Assembly: GCA_946902985.2 (NCBI GenBank)
Contig: OX336388.2
Location: 222,664,467 to 222,728,466 of the forward strand
Length of the DNA stretch: 64,000 bases
Reading direction: 5' to 3'
DNA from: Meconema thalassinum
Taxonomy: Eukaryota; Arthropoda; Insecta; Orthoptera; Tettigoniidae
In this document: in pieces, positions 21,756 through 33,052 of the stretch
How positions within the stretch are numbered: the stretch's first letter is position 1
Layout: every line of letters begins with the position of its first letter
The notes under the pieces: generated by a model
Seen by the model: only the letters and a program-made list of their open reading frames with translations
Databases searched by the model: none
What the model was told of the DNA's origin: nothing
Translations under genes and position numbers: made by a program

Positions 21756-22039
21756 TGTATAATTTAAGGGGATTTAGATTATCCCCGTGTACTTTAGTGT
21801 GTTCGAAATCCCTCTGATAACCTGTGTCAATGAGATGGCTGTAATAGTGTGTGTGTATTTGTAATCAAATTATGGCTCGGATTGGGAAGTTAGGAACCAC
21901 CTTAACAAAAATGTGGTTTCTGTTGTTTAAATTAGGGTCTTGGACATCATGGTCATCAGCATCACTTTCTCGAGTGTATGTGTATATTTCCTCTTGTGTT
22001 ATTGTAGTGTCTGTATTAGACTGACTCGTCTTCTGTTCC

Positions 22040-22375
22040 CAAGGTTCTAGGATCTAATCCTTGCACAGTCAAATGGCATTTGAAGGTACGCAAATGCGAG
22101 GGAACCGTGTCAGTACATTTACTGCTTCCGGTGACAGCGGGGTGAATTTTCACCCGAAAAATCACGCGGCGTCAGGAAGGGTCTCCGGCATTAAATCCCC
22201 GGCCAAAACTAAAATGAGCCTGGTTGGCTCCGGCGACCCCACTTAATTGGGAAAATCCGAAGAAAGTTACTTGTTAAAGAAACCCTGCGGGGCAAAATTC
22301 TGGTACACCGGTGTCTCTAAAACACGCAGTAGTTAAAAGGGACGTTAAACGAATTACATTAATATTATTATTATT
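22040..22375 (+). mobile_element. SINE-D copy
   Basis: 'ctaggatctaatccttgcac', 'gtcagtacatttactgcttc', an extra middle segment ('ggcgtcaggaagggtctccg'), then 'accggtgtctctaaaacacg' and the tail 'gttaaaagggacgttaaacg' with ATTACATTAATATT. Confidence 0.68.
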
Positions 22376-22394
22376 ACTATTATTATTCTTTCCG

Positions 22395-22965
22395 ATGAGG
22401 CCTGCTAGGGACCACGTGCCAATTTCAATTCTTCACACTTTGTTGTTTTCTCTTCCGTTCCCTCCAGTACTCCTTCATCCGTTCACTATGCTGCTTCTTT
22501 CTGTCCTCGGACCACTTCGCACCAGGTTTCTTTGGCAATCTTCCTTGGAATCCTTTCATACTTAATACCCTTTTTCTAAAGATCTCTCTGTTCACCGTTT
22601 CTTCTTCACTTATAATATTTCTTTCTAAATCTTTCTTTACTTCTTGAATCCAGCTAGATGTTGCCCTTTTCTCCCAAAGGTACTTGAATATCCTTTTTGT
22701 TAATCTGGAATCATCCATTCTGTAAATATGTCCACAAAAATTGCAATCTCCTTTTTCTTATCGTTTCTGTTATATTTTCTACGTTCCTGTATATTTCATC
22801 ATTAGATCTTAATTTCCATACTTCTGCTGTTTTCACTGGGCCTAAAATGTTCCTCATGATTCTCCTTTCTAGTACTTCAAGTTTATCTAATCTCCAGACA
22901 TTCACTTGCGTATAGGCATTCCGGTGTCACCACTGTAGTGTAGTGCCTTATTTTAAGATTTTTAG
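22395..22965 (-). pseudogene. LINE-2 C-terminal fragment
   Basis: Two minus-strand open segments, 22711-22905 (MNVWRLDKLEVLERRIMRNI with LGPV) and 22425-22718 (DDSRLTKRIFKYLWEKR, ending KWSEDRKKQHSERMKEYW), are one homologous region split by a frame change near 22715. It follows the LINE-2 pattern. An (ATT)n tract at 22350-22390 on its 3' side is the probable tail. Confidence 0.8.
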
Positions 22966-23032
22966 ATAAGCACTTTTTGTTATAAAAATTCTTAGTGATA
23001 CCCTATGCTCTTTCCATCTTGTGTACCCTTTC

Positions 23033-23078
<46 letters not shown>

Positions 23079-23084
23079 GTGTGT

Positions 23085-23265
23085 ATATTTGTAACTGATG
23101 CTAGGATTACGGTGAAGTAGCCTTGGGCTTAGGTGAGGATCCATCCTGGTATTTGCCTGATGCAGAAGTGGGCAACCACAGAATACCCACCCCTAACGTC
23201 ACGAACTTCAGTATACTCCGTTCCAACATTCAGAGCCGGGAATCGAACCCTCAGGGGGGTGACAG
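23085..23265 (-). mobile_element. SINE-A fragment
   Basis: Reverse body ('gtgtgtatttgtaactgatg', 'ggtatttgcctgatgcagaa') and T-arm complement 'gggaatcgaaccc' near 23238. It follows a long (ATT)n tract. Confidence 0.6.
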
Positions 23266-23952
23266 CTCACAATGCTAAGGAAGTGATCTCTAAACAAAAG
23301 AAATCAGGTTCGTCTCTGTTAGCGTTGCTAGGATACGCCACTCCTTGGCTGAGCTCAAAGACAAGACTAGACAGATCCACCACTTGACGAATACTTGTCT
23401 GTTCCCAAGATGTATCATCATCCACATATGAGCCACATCACACATGGCTCGACTCGGTCCATGGCCCCCCTCCCCCTCCACACTGTTGCCATATTGATCA
23501 TTACCGCCTGAGCCTCTTGCCTCCTACACAGCCAACTTGACTTTTGACGGCACAAGATCATGTCAGCAAATGAGAGCACGCCTCGCCGCACGACGCAATT
23601 GATTCTTTTTTTGTTTTATAACCGCTAATTCTCCATGGAGACACGTAGGCCTACTCCATGACTCATCTTTAGTTAGTTATTGAGGTTTCAAGGGGCGGAA
23701 CTACGAGGTTATCTGCCCTTAGACCCATCTTCACCAACGTTATCTCCATGGTTTAAAACGTTAACGTATTCCATTCTTTGTTTTACTTCGTTAGCATAGA
23801 ATAAATTAACAGTTGTTGTAGTTGATTCATTTTAATGGCTAGGGACATCTTGATCATCAGCCCCGTGTGTTCGTGTTGATTGTTGTTTTAAGGGGTGAAC
23901 CATCTAGGTCATCTGCTTGCTCCTAATGATAGCCAACAGTGATATTGTTTGT

Positions 23953-24310
23953 TTGTTTTTCCAGTTCAAACATGAATAAACACGACAACAGCGGAACAAA
24001 AGAGAACTAAATAGGACATAATTGTTCGTCTATTGTTTCTGCTTGACTAAGATTGACAAATGAATGTAAATTAATATGTGTTCGTTACTTCCTGTCGGGG
24101 TAAAAGAGAATATATATTTTTCTTTTACATCATAAATATTCCTTGACATTTTACTATGCATTGCATGTTAATTAATATGTCAAAGAGAAATAATATATTG
24201 GGTGAGAGAAGAAATACTTAATATATCGCCAGTAGTGACATAATACATCAAAGTTTCTATCTCTTAAGACACCTCGTGGTGTAGCGGTTAGCGTTCTTGG
24301 CTGTCACCCC
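23953..24310 (+). repeat. ~360-bp duplicated block, copy 2
   Basis: Partner of 18168-18535, 5.8 kb downstream and direct. A few substitutions and a small deletion near 'cacgacaacagcgg' distinguish it. Confidence 0.85.
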
Positions 24311-24722
24311 GTAGGTCCGGGTTTGAGTCCCGTGGATTGCCAAGAAATTTAATTCTGGTCTGAGTGCTGGAAGAGGAGTTCACTAAGCCTCGTGAGGAAA
24401 AACTGAGTAGAGGTGTGTTCGATTCTCAACATCAGCCATCCTGGAAGTATTTTCCGTGGTTTCCCCGCTTCTACACTAGACAATTGCAGGGATAGTACCT
24501 TACTTGAAGTCCCGGAGCGCCTCTCTCATCTCAGTCACTAATGGGGCAGATGACCTCGTAGTTCCTCCCCTTAAAACAACAATAACTAACTTACTAACTC
24601 AGTCCGTAATACAGTCATCACATCAATACAGGTTATCAGACAAGTTCAACACACACCCAACTTCACGGGGCTGATGACCAAGATATACGAAGCTTCTAAA
24701 CTCAATTAACAACAACAACAAC
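24272..24722 (+). mobile_element. SINE-A with tRNA-Asp-like head and full tail
   Basis: Same head as at 18487 (GTC in the loop, B-box 'gggtttgagtccc'), body, an inserted 'ggggcagatgacctcgtagt' module at 24543-24600, then the shared tail and AACAACAACAAC end. This is the most complete SINE-A in the window. Confidence 0.78.
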
Positions 24723-25062
24723 TGAATTTGCTTGATAATCCGTGTTTCTGAGATGACTGTTATAGTGTGTTCACTGGTAATTTTTAGGGTCTAGTTACCA
24801 TCCCAGCATTCACCTGGAGGGAATGCGGAAAAACTCGGGTGTCAACAAAGTTATAGCGTTGGAGAACCAAATCATAGAATCTTAGATATTATTATTATTA
24901 TCATATTATTTTTGATATTATTAATAGATTATTATTATCGTGTTATTATTATTATTATTATTATTATTAGACAAGTTCAACACACACCCAACTACACGGG
25001 GCTGATGACCAAGATATTACATTAATGTAATATAAATAGTATTTAATAAATAAATAAAATAA

Positions 25063-25066
<4 letters not shown>

Positions 25067-25126
<60 letters not shown>
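25067..25126. repeat. (ATT)n microsatellite
   Basis: About 20 ATT units. Similar tracts: 22350-22390, 23035-23078, 24890-24970, 42566-42619, 47388-47432, 47740-47804 (AAT) and 48398-48430 (AAT). Several adjoin LINE-2 3' ends. Confidence 0.95.
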
Positions 25127-25639
25127 GGTCTGCGTTGTTTAGCCTAAAGTTGCTATGAGTACCACCTTCGACTTGCTTATGGGAACTAATTGTGCTTGAT
25201 CTTGTTGCCATCGTTACTAGGTTTCGTAATTTTCTCGATGCAAAATTATCCACGCTAATTATAGATAATGCCCCCCGCCCCCTAAGAAAAATCCATGTTA
25301 AAACAACGCTCAAGGTGATCGCTGTCGGCGCTGAAATTGGAACTGTTTGATTTCCAGTTCCTATATGCCCAAACTGACGTAGACACACTAGTGAGGATAT
25401 GAACTGAGCTCGTAGGTTTATGGTAACTAAGCAACCGGATGTCTCCATCCCATAACAGTTCGGCAATTAAAACACTCACTCTTCACACGGGGATCGAGTT
25501 CGTCTGACGTCATACTCACTTGTGACATCACACTTCTCTGGCGCGCGTACAGCGCTTGCTTGGGACATCTTGATCACCATCCCCGTACCTACACTGGAAA
25601 CCTTGTAAGCCTAGTAGCAGTGGTGTAACTAGGAGGGGG
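25127..25639. other. Unassigned
   Basis: Minus-strand open frame of 114 codons at 25122-25466 overlaps a microsatellite end and is not recognised; probably chance. A SINE-tail phrase is at 25560-25600. Confidence 0.4.
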
Positions 25640-26335
25640 GATGAGCGGAGTCAAATCTACTTTTTATATACTTTTTTTTCATTTACTTTGTGCTTCTTGT
25701 TTTTAGCTTTGCGGTTGTTTCCCGCCTCTGCTTTTGAATTTTGCTGTTTGCTTTGAGTCTTTTTGTTTCTGGTTTTGTGTTTGTTGTTTTCTACTTTTCA
25801 TTTTGCTTTGTGTTTTTCTTTTTTTTTGTGTTTGTCTCTACATTTGCTTTTTAAGTTTTCTTTTTTTTGCTTCTTAGTTCTTGATTTTATGTTTCTTTTC
25901 TGATTTTGCTTCTGTTTTAAATTCTTTTTTATTTTTTTGTTTATTTTCTGATTTGGCTTTTGTTTTTGAATTTTTATTTTTGCTTTGTTTTTTATGTTTT
26001 TGATTTTTTCTGTATGCTTTGTGTTTTTTTGTTTTTGTGTTTGTTTCCTGTTTTTCCTTTTGTTTTCAAATTTTGCTTTTTGCATTGAATGTTTTGTTTT
26101 GGTTTTGTGTTCTTTTCTGGTTCTGCTTTTTTAAATTTTGATTTTGCTTTTGTTTTTGAATTTAACTTTTAGCTTTGTGTTTGTCTTTTACATTTGCTTT
26201 TTAAGTTTTCTTTTTTTGCTTCATTGTTCTTGATTTTTTGTTTGTTTTCTGATATGGCTTTTGTTTTTGTATTTTTATTTTTGCTTTGTTTTTTATGTTT
26301 TTGATTTTTTTGTTTGATTTTTTCTTTAGTGTGTG
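25640..26335. repeat. T-rich low-complexity block with internal duplication
   Basis: ~700 bp dominated by TTTTG/TTTGC words. 25830-25995 and 26180-26320 are imperfect copies. The complementary K/Q/N-rich open frames (for example 25798-26085) are compositional artefacts. Confidence 0.85.
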
Positions 26336-26534
26336 TAGGGGGGGATACGACAATCAATGAAAGCAAACCCACACGTTTTCATGGTTGAACATCGGAAATG
26401 AACACTTTTGGTATCAGTAAATATTTTACACAAGTAAAGATAATGTTCTCAAATTAGAATCATTACCAGTCTTTCTGGTCATCTCCGCCTACGTGTAGGC
26501 CTACCCTTGCTCACAAAGAGTGAAGAGAGAGAAA

Positions 26535-26715
26535 GGGGCCACGGCAGCCTCCTTCCCAATCCTCACCTGAATTACAAGTACACACACTAATACAGCCATC
26601 ACAATAACACAGGTTATTAGACCAATCTCACACACACACACACACACACACACCTAAGTACACGGGGATAAATGATCAAGGTATCCCAAGCCCCATTAAA
26701 TTAATCAACAACAAC
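26535..26715 (+). mobile_element. SINE-A tail
   Basis: 'aggggccacggcagcctcct' to 'acacaggttattagacc', a CA repeat, 'gtacacggggataaatgat' and AACAACAA. Confidence 0.65.
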
Positions 26716-26868
26716 ACGATCACATTTAGAATCTCAATTACAGGGATTTCAAATTTTGTTCACCTCCTAAGAAATGCACATGTTGTGATAATTCAGCGCA
26801 AATGCAACAAGTTTCTCAGAATTATGCCCACCAGTGTACTTTTGAGTATATTAGTCTGATTAGTCTGG

Positions 26869-27327
26869 TGGTTGGTTGGTTAGTTCCTCAGTTTAGGGGC
26901 TGCGACAACGCGGTCATGTAGCCCCGTGTACTTTGGGTGTGTGAGTTAATATTGTGATGGCTGTATTAGTGTGTGTTATCTGTGATTCAGGTAGAAGGAC
27001 TGCAGACGATCAATTCTGCTACCAAATACTACCATCCACGACACCTAGCTGCGGACGTGGCTACTTAATGCCATCGCAGTCAGCACCTGGCGGCGAACGT
27101 TGGAACTAATATAGCGTTATCAAATTAACCTACAAATTTTAGCTTCCACAAGTGTAGTTAGAGGAGAGTTCTTTTTCATGCCATAAATCTATGACATGGG
27201 ACCGCCGGCTTTACTTCCCCTCCGAAGGAAGGCATACTGAGGGATTTTTAACGCTCTTAAAAATACGTTTTCGGCCGGGTTTGAACCCGCGATCTTGGGC
27301 ATAGAAGCTCAGCATGCTACCGCTATG
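26869..27327 (-). mobile_element. SINE-B copy
   Basis: Reverse: 'tttaggggctgcgacaacgc' tail, 'tagctgcggacgtggctact' body, 'gggtttgaacccgcgatctt' and 'gctcagcatgctaccgc' head. One tail segment (gataaccggtg) is deleted. Confidence 0.8.
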
Positions 27328-27383
27328 TTTTTCTGGTGACTGTATGATTGCAATTAGTTGAATCTGAAGCAAGAATAAAACAA

Positions 27384-28709
27384 GAAGTTCCGTGAAGAAC
27401 TATACAGCCTACTTTTCATGCCAATGATTATTCTACAGAATATGAACCTATCTAGAATAATGACGAAATTAAGTTGCTAATATCGAAATTTCCAATTAGT
27501 TCGAAATACTGTATACCTGGCATAATGTATCCTAATAGAGCACTACAGTTGGCAGCCCTGATGACTGAATATATTCTTAGTTCCGTCTCTTACGGTACTA
27601 AATACAAAATTTGGTTGAAGTCCACTGGATAGCATGGACGTTACATGCAGTTAAACATTGGATCTAACAGCGCGCGTAAAATCATGTTGGCAACAATGTC
27701 ATGCATGTATTGGTCAGAAATAATCTGAAATAATATGATCTATTGTTGTGCCAATTTTGAATGAAATCCATTTGTTAGTATAGAAGTTAGATGCATTTTA
27801 AAATTGGACCTATCAGCAGGCTTAGGATCATGTTGGCAGCACTGACGTATATTAGTTACTCCAAATTCGTCTAGAATGCCAGGTACTATACGTGTGCAAA
27901 GTTTAGAGCTATTGGCTTGCATACTTTCTGATATATTGATATTAGGGTAACAAAAATAGGGACAGCACATATTAACAGTTGGCAGCCCTGGTTGCTCCTT
28001 AGAATACGCATAGTCATATCTGTTATTGTACACACAGCACATACGAAATTTGGTTGAAATCCAAATGATAGTATGGAAGTTACATGTATTTAAAGTTGGA
28101 CCTGTCAGCAGGCTTAGAATCATGTTGGTAGCACTGACGTATATAAGTTACTCCAAATTAATATAGAATGTCAGGTACTATACGTGTGCATAGTTTAAAG
28201 CTGTCGGCTTGCATACTTTCTGATATATTGGTATTTGGATAAAATAAATTAGGAGCATTTATTAACAGTTGGCAGCCCTGGTAGGTCTTAAGAATACGCT
28301 CAGTCATATCTGGTTATGTACACATACAACATACGAAATTTTATTGAATTCCGCTTGATAGTGTAGAAGTTATATGCATTTAAAAATTGGACCTATCAGG
28401 AGGCTTATAATCATTTTGGCAACACTGCCATGTTTGGCCTCCTGGAAATTAAACTGAAATATTATGATCTGTACGTGTGCCAATTTTGAAATAGCTCCCA
28501 TTCATACTTTCCAAGATATCCAACATGGAGCTCAAATTTCAATTGCGATTTTTTAGCAGTTGGTAGCACTGACATCATTTTCAAATATGGCCGTGAGATA
28601 TTCAGGTATAGATCTTTACTCCTACCAAATTTTGTTTCGATTGCTGCAGCCGTTTAGGAGTTGATAGGGGGGGACACACACACAGCCAGACAGACAGACA
28701 GACAGACAG

Positions 28710-28756
<47 letters not shown>

Positions 28757-28824
28757 CACATTTTCCCGATCTCATAAGTCTACTTTTTCCTCATTTTTGC
28801 AAAATGTGAAAAGTAGGCTAAAAA
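27384..28824 (+). mobile_element. Helentron/HINE-like element, copy 2, internally expanded
   Basis: Same ends as the copy at 13158 (AGTTCCGTGAAGAACT near 27386; GAAAAGTAGGCTAAAAA at the right). The interior holds tandem ~292-bp units marked by 'gttggcagcactgacgtata' at about 27832 and a variant at about 28122, making this copy 1.44 kb. A long (GACA)n tract lies at 28685-28757. Confidence 0.68.
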
Positions 28825-29092
28825 CAGCACACACATATATTTTTAAAATTTATAATGGGTTTCTGTGTGCATTGATTGTGTGGTTAATAGATTGCAAGAG
28901 ACACCCCTAAGCTCTGTTATGCTACAAGCGCTGTAACGAGAGAAGCACAGTTCCTATCTCTGCCGATACGACGGATGTGTTCTGATTACTTCGCAGCCTT
29001 CTGTTACAATAGACTAGACTACTATTCACGTTAAATATATCTCCTCTTCTCCAAGTGAAACAATGAGGAGTTCGAATCTAGACTCTGTCAGC

Positions 29093-29600
29093 GGCTTACG
29101 TGGCGTAGTAGGTAGCATGCTGAGCTTCTATGCCCAACATCACGGGTTCAAATCCGGCCGAAGTCGTCGGACATTTTAAGAGCGTTAAAAATCCCTCAGT
29201 ATGCCTTCCTTCGGAGGGGAAGTAAAGCCAGCGGTCCCATGTCATAGATTTATGGCATGTAAAAGAACCTTCCACTAATTACACTTGTGTGAAGCCAAAT
29301 TATAGGTTAGATATGACTAACGCTCTTAGGTTCCAACGTTCGTCGACAGGAGCCGACTGCGGTGGCATCTAGTAACCAATTTCAGAACTACTAGTCGTTG
29401 ACGGTGGCGTTTGATAACAAAAGTAGGAACTACTTGAAAATCGAATGTCTGCAGTCCTTACTTGAATTAGAAACAGATAACACACACTAATACAGTCATC
29501 ACAATTAACACAGGTTATCAGACAGATTCTACACACACCCAAATTACACGGGGATACATGACCGCGTTGTCGCAGCCCCTAAACTGAGAAACAAACCAAC
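29093..29600 (+). mobile_element. SINE-B copy, near full length
   Basis: Head 'acgtggcgtagtaggtagca' (A-box) and 'gggttcaaatcc' (B-box), 'taagagcgttaaaaatccct', body, and tail to 'cagcccctaaactgag'. A second SINE-B tail follows at 29838-29935. Confidence 0.85.
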
Positions 29601-30203
29601 TAACTCTGTTAACAGCCATCCTAAGTAATGGCATTTCCCATTTATTCACCACCCCTTTTAGAAGACAAATGCTGGAATAGTACTTTATTTGAAGTCCCGC
29701 AAGCACCTACAGAATCCCTTGACCCTAATAACCGCAGCACAAAAACACAGGTTATTAGACAATTTTAAATACAAACCTAAGTATATTGGGCTAATAACTA
29801 ATATGTCCAAAGCCCCTAAATGAACAATTGTTGTTGTTAACATCGGTTATCAGACAGATTCTACACACACCCAAAGTACACGCGGCTACATGACCCCGTT
29901 GCCTCAGCCCCTAAACTAAGGAACCAACCAACCAAATCCTAGACCTATGTGACTAATTTTCTAATCCCCAATTGCAATCAAGTCAGTATATTCAGGCCGG
30001 ATAGTAGTGTGTGGGCTGCACTAATCAGTCCGAGTGAGCGGCGTGACAGGATCTCTCCCAGTCAGTCGCTATCAATCCCACATCCTTGGGCGCAGCCGCC
30101 TGCATCGCATCGCGTGCCCAAACCGAGATGTTCTAACCTGGACATGTTGATCATTTGAGGGGGAGGGGAACTGTCTGTTGATCTGTATCACTTTGATGAT
30201 GAT

Positions 30204-30620
30204 TAGGGCCCGGATGTTGGTGACATGTCATCTTTTTACTGAGCTGTCTGAAACAATGCTGAAGTACATAGAAACTCCGGACGGGCCACCCCGTCTTCAA
30301 ATATGTCATTTTTATTTTGCATGTTTTGCTACTTTTCCATTTTAAGAGCATTTTTTTAAGTTTGGTAGATTTTTTGGTCATATTTTAGAGAAATCAGCCT
30401 TTTAAGGTCTTTTTTATCCAATTTAGTCATGTCACAGCTTTATATGAGGGAGTTACGTCTCTCAGAGTTAAGAAGAAGCTAGTAGTTAAGAACATAAACC
30501 TTTTGTTAAGTGCTAGAAATCTATTTTGATTGACTTTTCAGTTTGAGCTTCAGATGTCATTTTTGAAAATTTTTAATGCATTTTTAAAACTTTTTATACG
30601 GCATCAACATCCGGGCCCTA
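30204..30620 (+). mobile_element. hAT-family MITE, copy 3 (417 bp)
   Basis: Inverted repeats TAGGGCCCGGATGTTGGTG and GCATCAACATCCGGGCCCTA, with 8-bp flanks atgatgat/ttgatgat (7 of 8). It lacks the hATC coding segment and the nested LINE of the copy at 4508, so it shows the empty site for that LINE. Confidence 0.85.
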
Positions 30621-30626
30621 TTGATG

Positions 30627-32335
30627 ATAATTGTTGTTTTAAGGGGCCTAACATCTAGGTTATCGACCCCTAATGGTTTGGGTGTTAGTGAAAAATGAAT
30701 ATGAAACTATAAATAAATCCAACTACGACTTATACACTAGAAGAAGAAAAGGAAAACAAAAGAATAGTAATAAGGGAAATAAAAGAAAGAGGATACTAAA
30801 TGCCCTCAACCCGCGAAGAATAAGGATTGAAGGACTTAGAAAGAAGGAGAGCAAAGACAAGCAGATAGGATAGGGGAAAGAGGAGAGGGTCCGCCTCAAA
30901 GGCAATGAAAAAACGGGGAACCCCAGATCCATCTCAGGAACCCCTCGGGGTCGCCAACTCACGAACTCACCAACCGTGAGCCCTTAAGGGTGTAGCAATA
31001 TCCAGGGTGCACCGTAAGTGGTGGGGCTACACTCACCCTGCCTCCTTGAGGGCATTGTGCAGAAGGCAGGAGATACTGTGAGCCCCTGAGGGTGTAGCAA
31101 TATCCAGGGTGCACCATAAGTGGTGGGGCTACACACACCCTGCCTCCTTGAGGGCCTTGAGCAGAAGGCAGGAGATGCTGTGAGTCCTTGAGGGTGTAGC
31201 ACTATCCAGGGCGCACAATAAGTGGTGGGGCTACACACACCCTGCCTCCTTGTGGGCCTTGAGCAGAAGGCAGGAGATACTGTGAGCCCCTGAGGGTGTT
31301 GCACTATCCAAGGTGCACAATAAGTGGTGGGGCTACACACACCCTGCCTCCTTGAGGGCCTTGAGCAGAAGGCAGGAGGGTGTAGCAATATCCAGGGTGC
31401 ACCAGAAGTGGTGGGGCTATACACACCCTGCCTCCTTGAGGGCCTTGAGCAGAAGGCAGGAGATACTGTGAGCCCTTGAGGGTGCAGCACTATCCAGGAT
31501 GCACCAGAAGTGGTGGGGCTACATACACCCAGCCTCCTTGAGGGCCTTGAGCAGAAGGCAGGAGATACTGTGAGCCCTTGAGGGTGTAGCACTATCCTGG
31601 GTGCACCAGAAGTGGTGAGGCTACACACACCCTGCCTCCTTGAGGGCCTTGAGCAGAAGGCAGGAGATACTGTGAGCCCTTGAGGGTGTAGCACTATCCA
31701 GGGTGCACCAGAAGTGGTGGGGCTACATACACCTTGCCTCCTTGAGGGCCTTGAGCAGAAGGCAAGAGATACTGTGAGCCCTTGAGTGTGTAGCACTATC
31801 CTGGGTGCACCAGAAGTGGTGGGGCTACATACACCTTTCCTCCTTGAGGGCCTTGAGCAGAAGGCAAGAGATACTGTGAGCCCTTGAGGGTGCACCAGAA
31901 GTGGTGGGGCTACACACACCCTGCCTCCTTGAGGGCCTTGAGCTGAAGGCAGGAGATACTGTGAGCCCTTGAGGGTGCAGCAATATCCAGGGTGCACCAG
32001 AAGTGCTGGGGCTACACACACCCTGCCTCCTTGAGGGCCTTGTGCAGAAGGAAAGAGATCTGACGGGAACAGAAGGGGTATGACCCTTCGAACAATGAGG
32101 GATCAGGGAAGATGAGACAAGGGACAATTAAGGCGGGAAAGGAAAAGACTCCCTAGCCCTCGGATACCCTAATACCATCGGGATCGGAAGAGAACAAGGA
32201 TTGACCAAGAGAGGTCGATATGAAAGAAGACGTGGAGGAGCCCAGCACAAGTAAGTGGAAGCAATCCCGGACTCAGCTGGGGTCCCGTGGTCGCCAACCC
32301 ACGCCCCACTAGGTGTGAGCCCCTGGGGGATCATT
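30627..32335 (+). mobile_element. Dispersed element with expanded minisatellite
   Basis: Second copy of the 5868 element. The flanks match ('aaggggcctaacatctaggt'; 'aggtgtgagcccctggggg'), but the single unit is replaced by about ten tandem units at 30975-32045. Confidence 0.82.
30975..32045. repeat. 102-bp minisatellite, about 10 units
   Basis: Unit of 102 bp ('gccttgagcagaaggcagga', 'tgtgagcccttgagggtg', 'tggtggggctacacacaccc'). Two units are shortened, near 31378 and 31890. Because 102 is divisible by three, the minus strand stays open for 345 codons, repeating SPAFCSRPSRRQGVCSPTTS. This is a repeat artefact, not a supported gene. Confidence 0.92.
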
Positions 32336-32344
32336 GTGATGACT

Positions 32345-32585
32345 GTAGTGTGTGTATTTGTAGCTGAAGCGGCCATGTTATTAAGTTAATATCCATCCCA
32401 CCATTTCCCTGGAAAAAGTGGGGAAACCACGGAAAACCACCTCTATTACAGCTGAGATGGGAATCGAATCCATCTTTTCTCAGCTTTACCAGTTCCAAAC
32501 CTCAGACCAGAATTTCATTTCCTGTTGAGCCAGGAATCGAACCCACGAATGTTGGGCCTGTAATCTCAGAACGTACCTCGAGACT
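32345..32585 (-). mobile_element. SINE-A copy
   Basis: Reverse: 'tgtgtgtatttgtagctgaa', 'ggaaaaccacctctattaca', 'gggaatcgaatcc', 'aatttcatttcctgttgagc' and 'ggaatcgaacccacgaa'. First of three such reverse fragments in a row (next at 32610 and 32850). Confidence 0.65.
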
Positions 32586-32609
32586 TATTTTAGGAAATTG
32601 TGTGGAAAT

Positions 32610-32850
32610 TGTGCGATAACCTGTGTTATTCTGGTGGCTGCACTAATGTGTGTATTTAAAAATTGGGGGGTAGGATTGGGAAGGAGGTGGCCGTGGCCTT
32701 AAGTTAGGAACCATCACAGCATTTGCCTGCAGTAGATGTAGAGGGGGGGGGGGGGGATTACGGAAAACCACTTCCAGGATGGCTGAGGTGGAAATCGAAC
32801 CCACGACGTTTGGGCCTGGAGTCTCAAAGCGTACCTCGAGACAATAGGCC
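32610..32850 (-). mobile_element. SINE-A copy
   Basis: Reverse: 'gataacctgtgttattctgg', 'aggtggccgtggccttaagt', a poly-G run at 32742-32756 and 'tggaaatcgaacccacgacg'. It shares a 'ctcgagac' end with the previous copy. A poorer reverse fragment follows to about 33005. Confidence 0.65.
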
Positions 32851-33052
32851 TATAGCTTAGTAGAAGGCGGTGTGTAATTGTAATTGAGGTTTGGGCTTGT
32901 AACCATCTTGGCATTCGCTTGAATTAGAAGTGGGGAAGCTATGGAAAATAACTTATATGACAGTTGAAGTGGGAATCGAACCTAGTACCTGACGGCCCCC
33001 TAAATGAAGCAACACCAATATAGGCCTGTATGCAAGCAGTGCTACTCTTGAG

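Noticed and set aside
25798..26085. Lysine-rich coiled protein on the minus strand
   Set aside because: It is the complement of a T-rich low-complexity block with an internal duplication; composition alone explains the open frame.
30984..32021. 345-codon minus-strand open frame as a repetitive protein gene
   Set aside because: It is produced by a 102-bp tandem repeat (multiple of three); the sister element with one unit has no such frame, and no start context, intron or conserved domain supports it.
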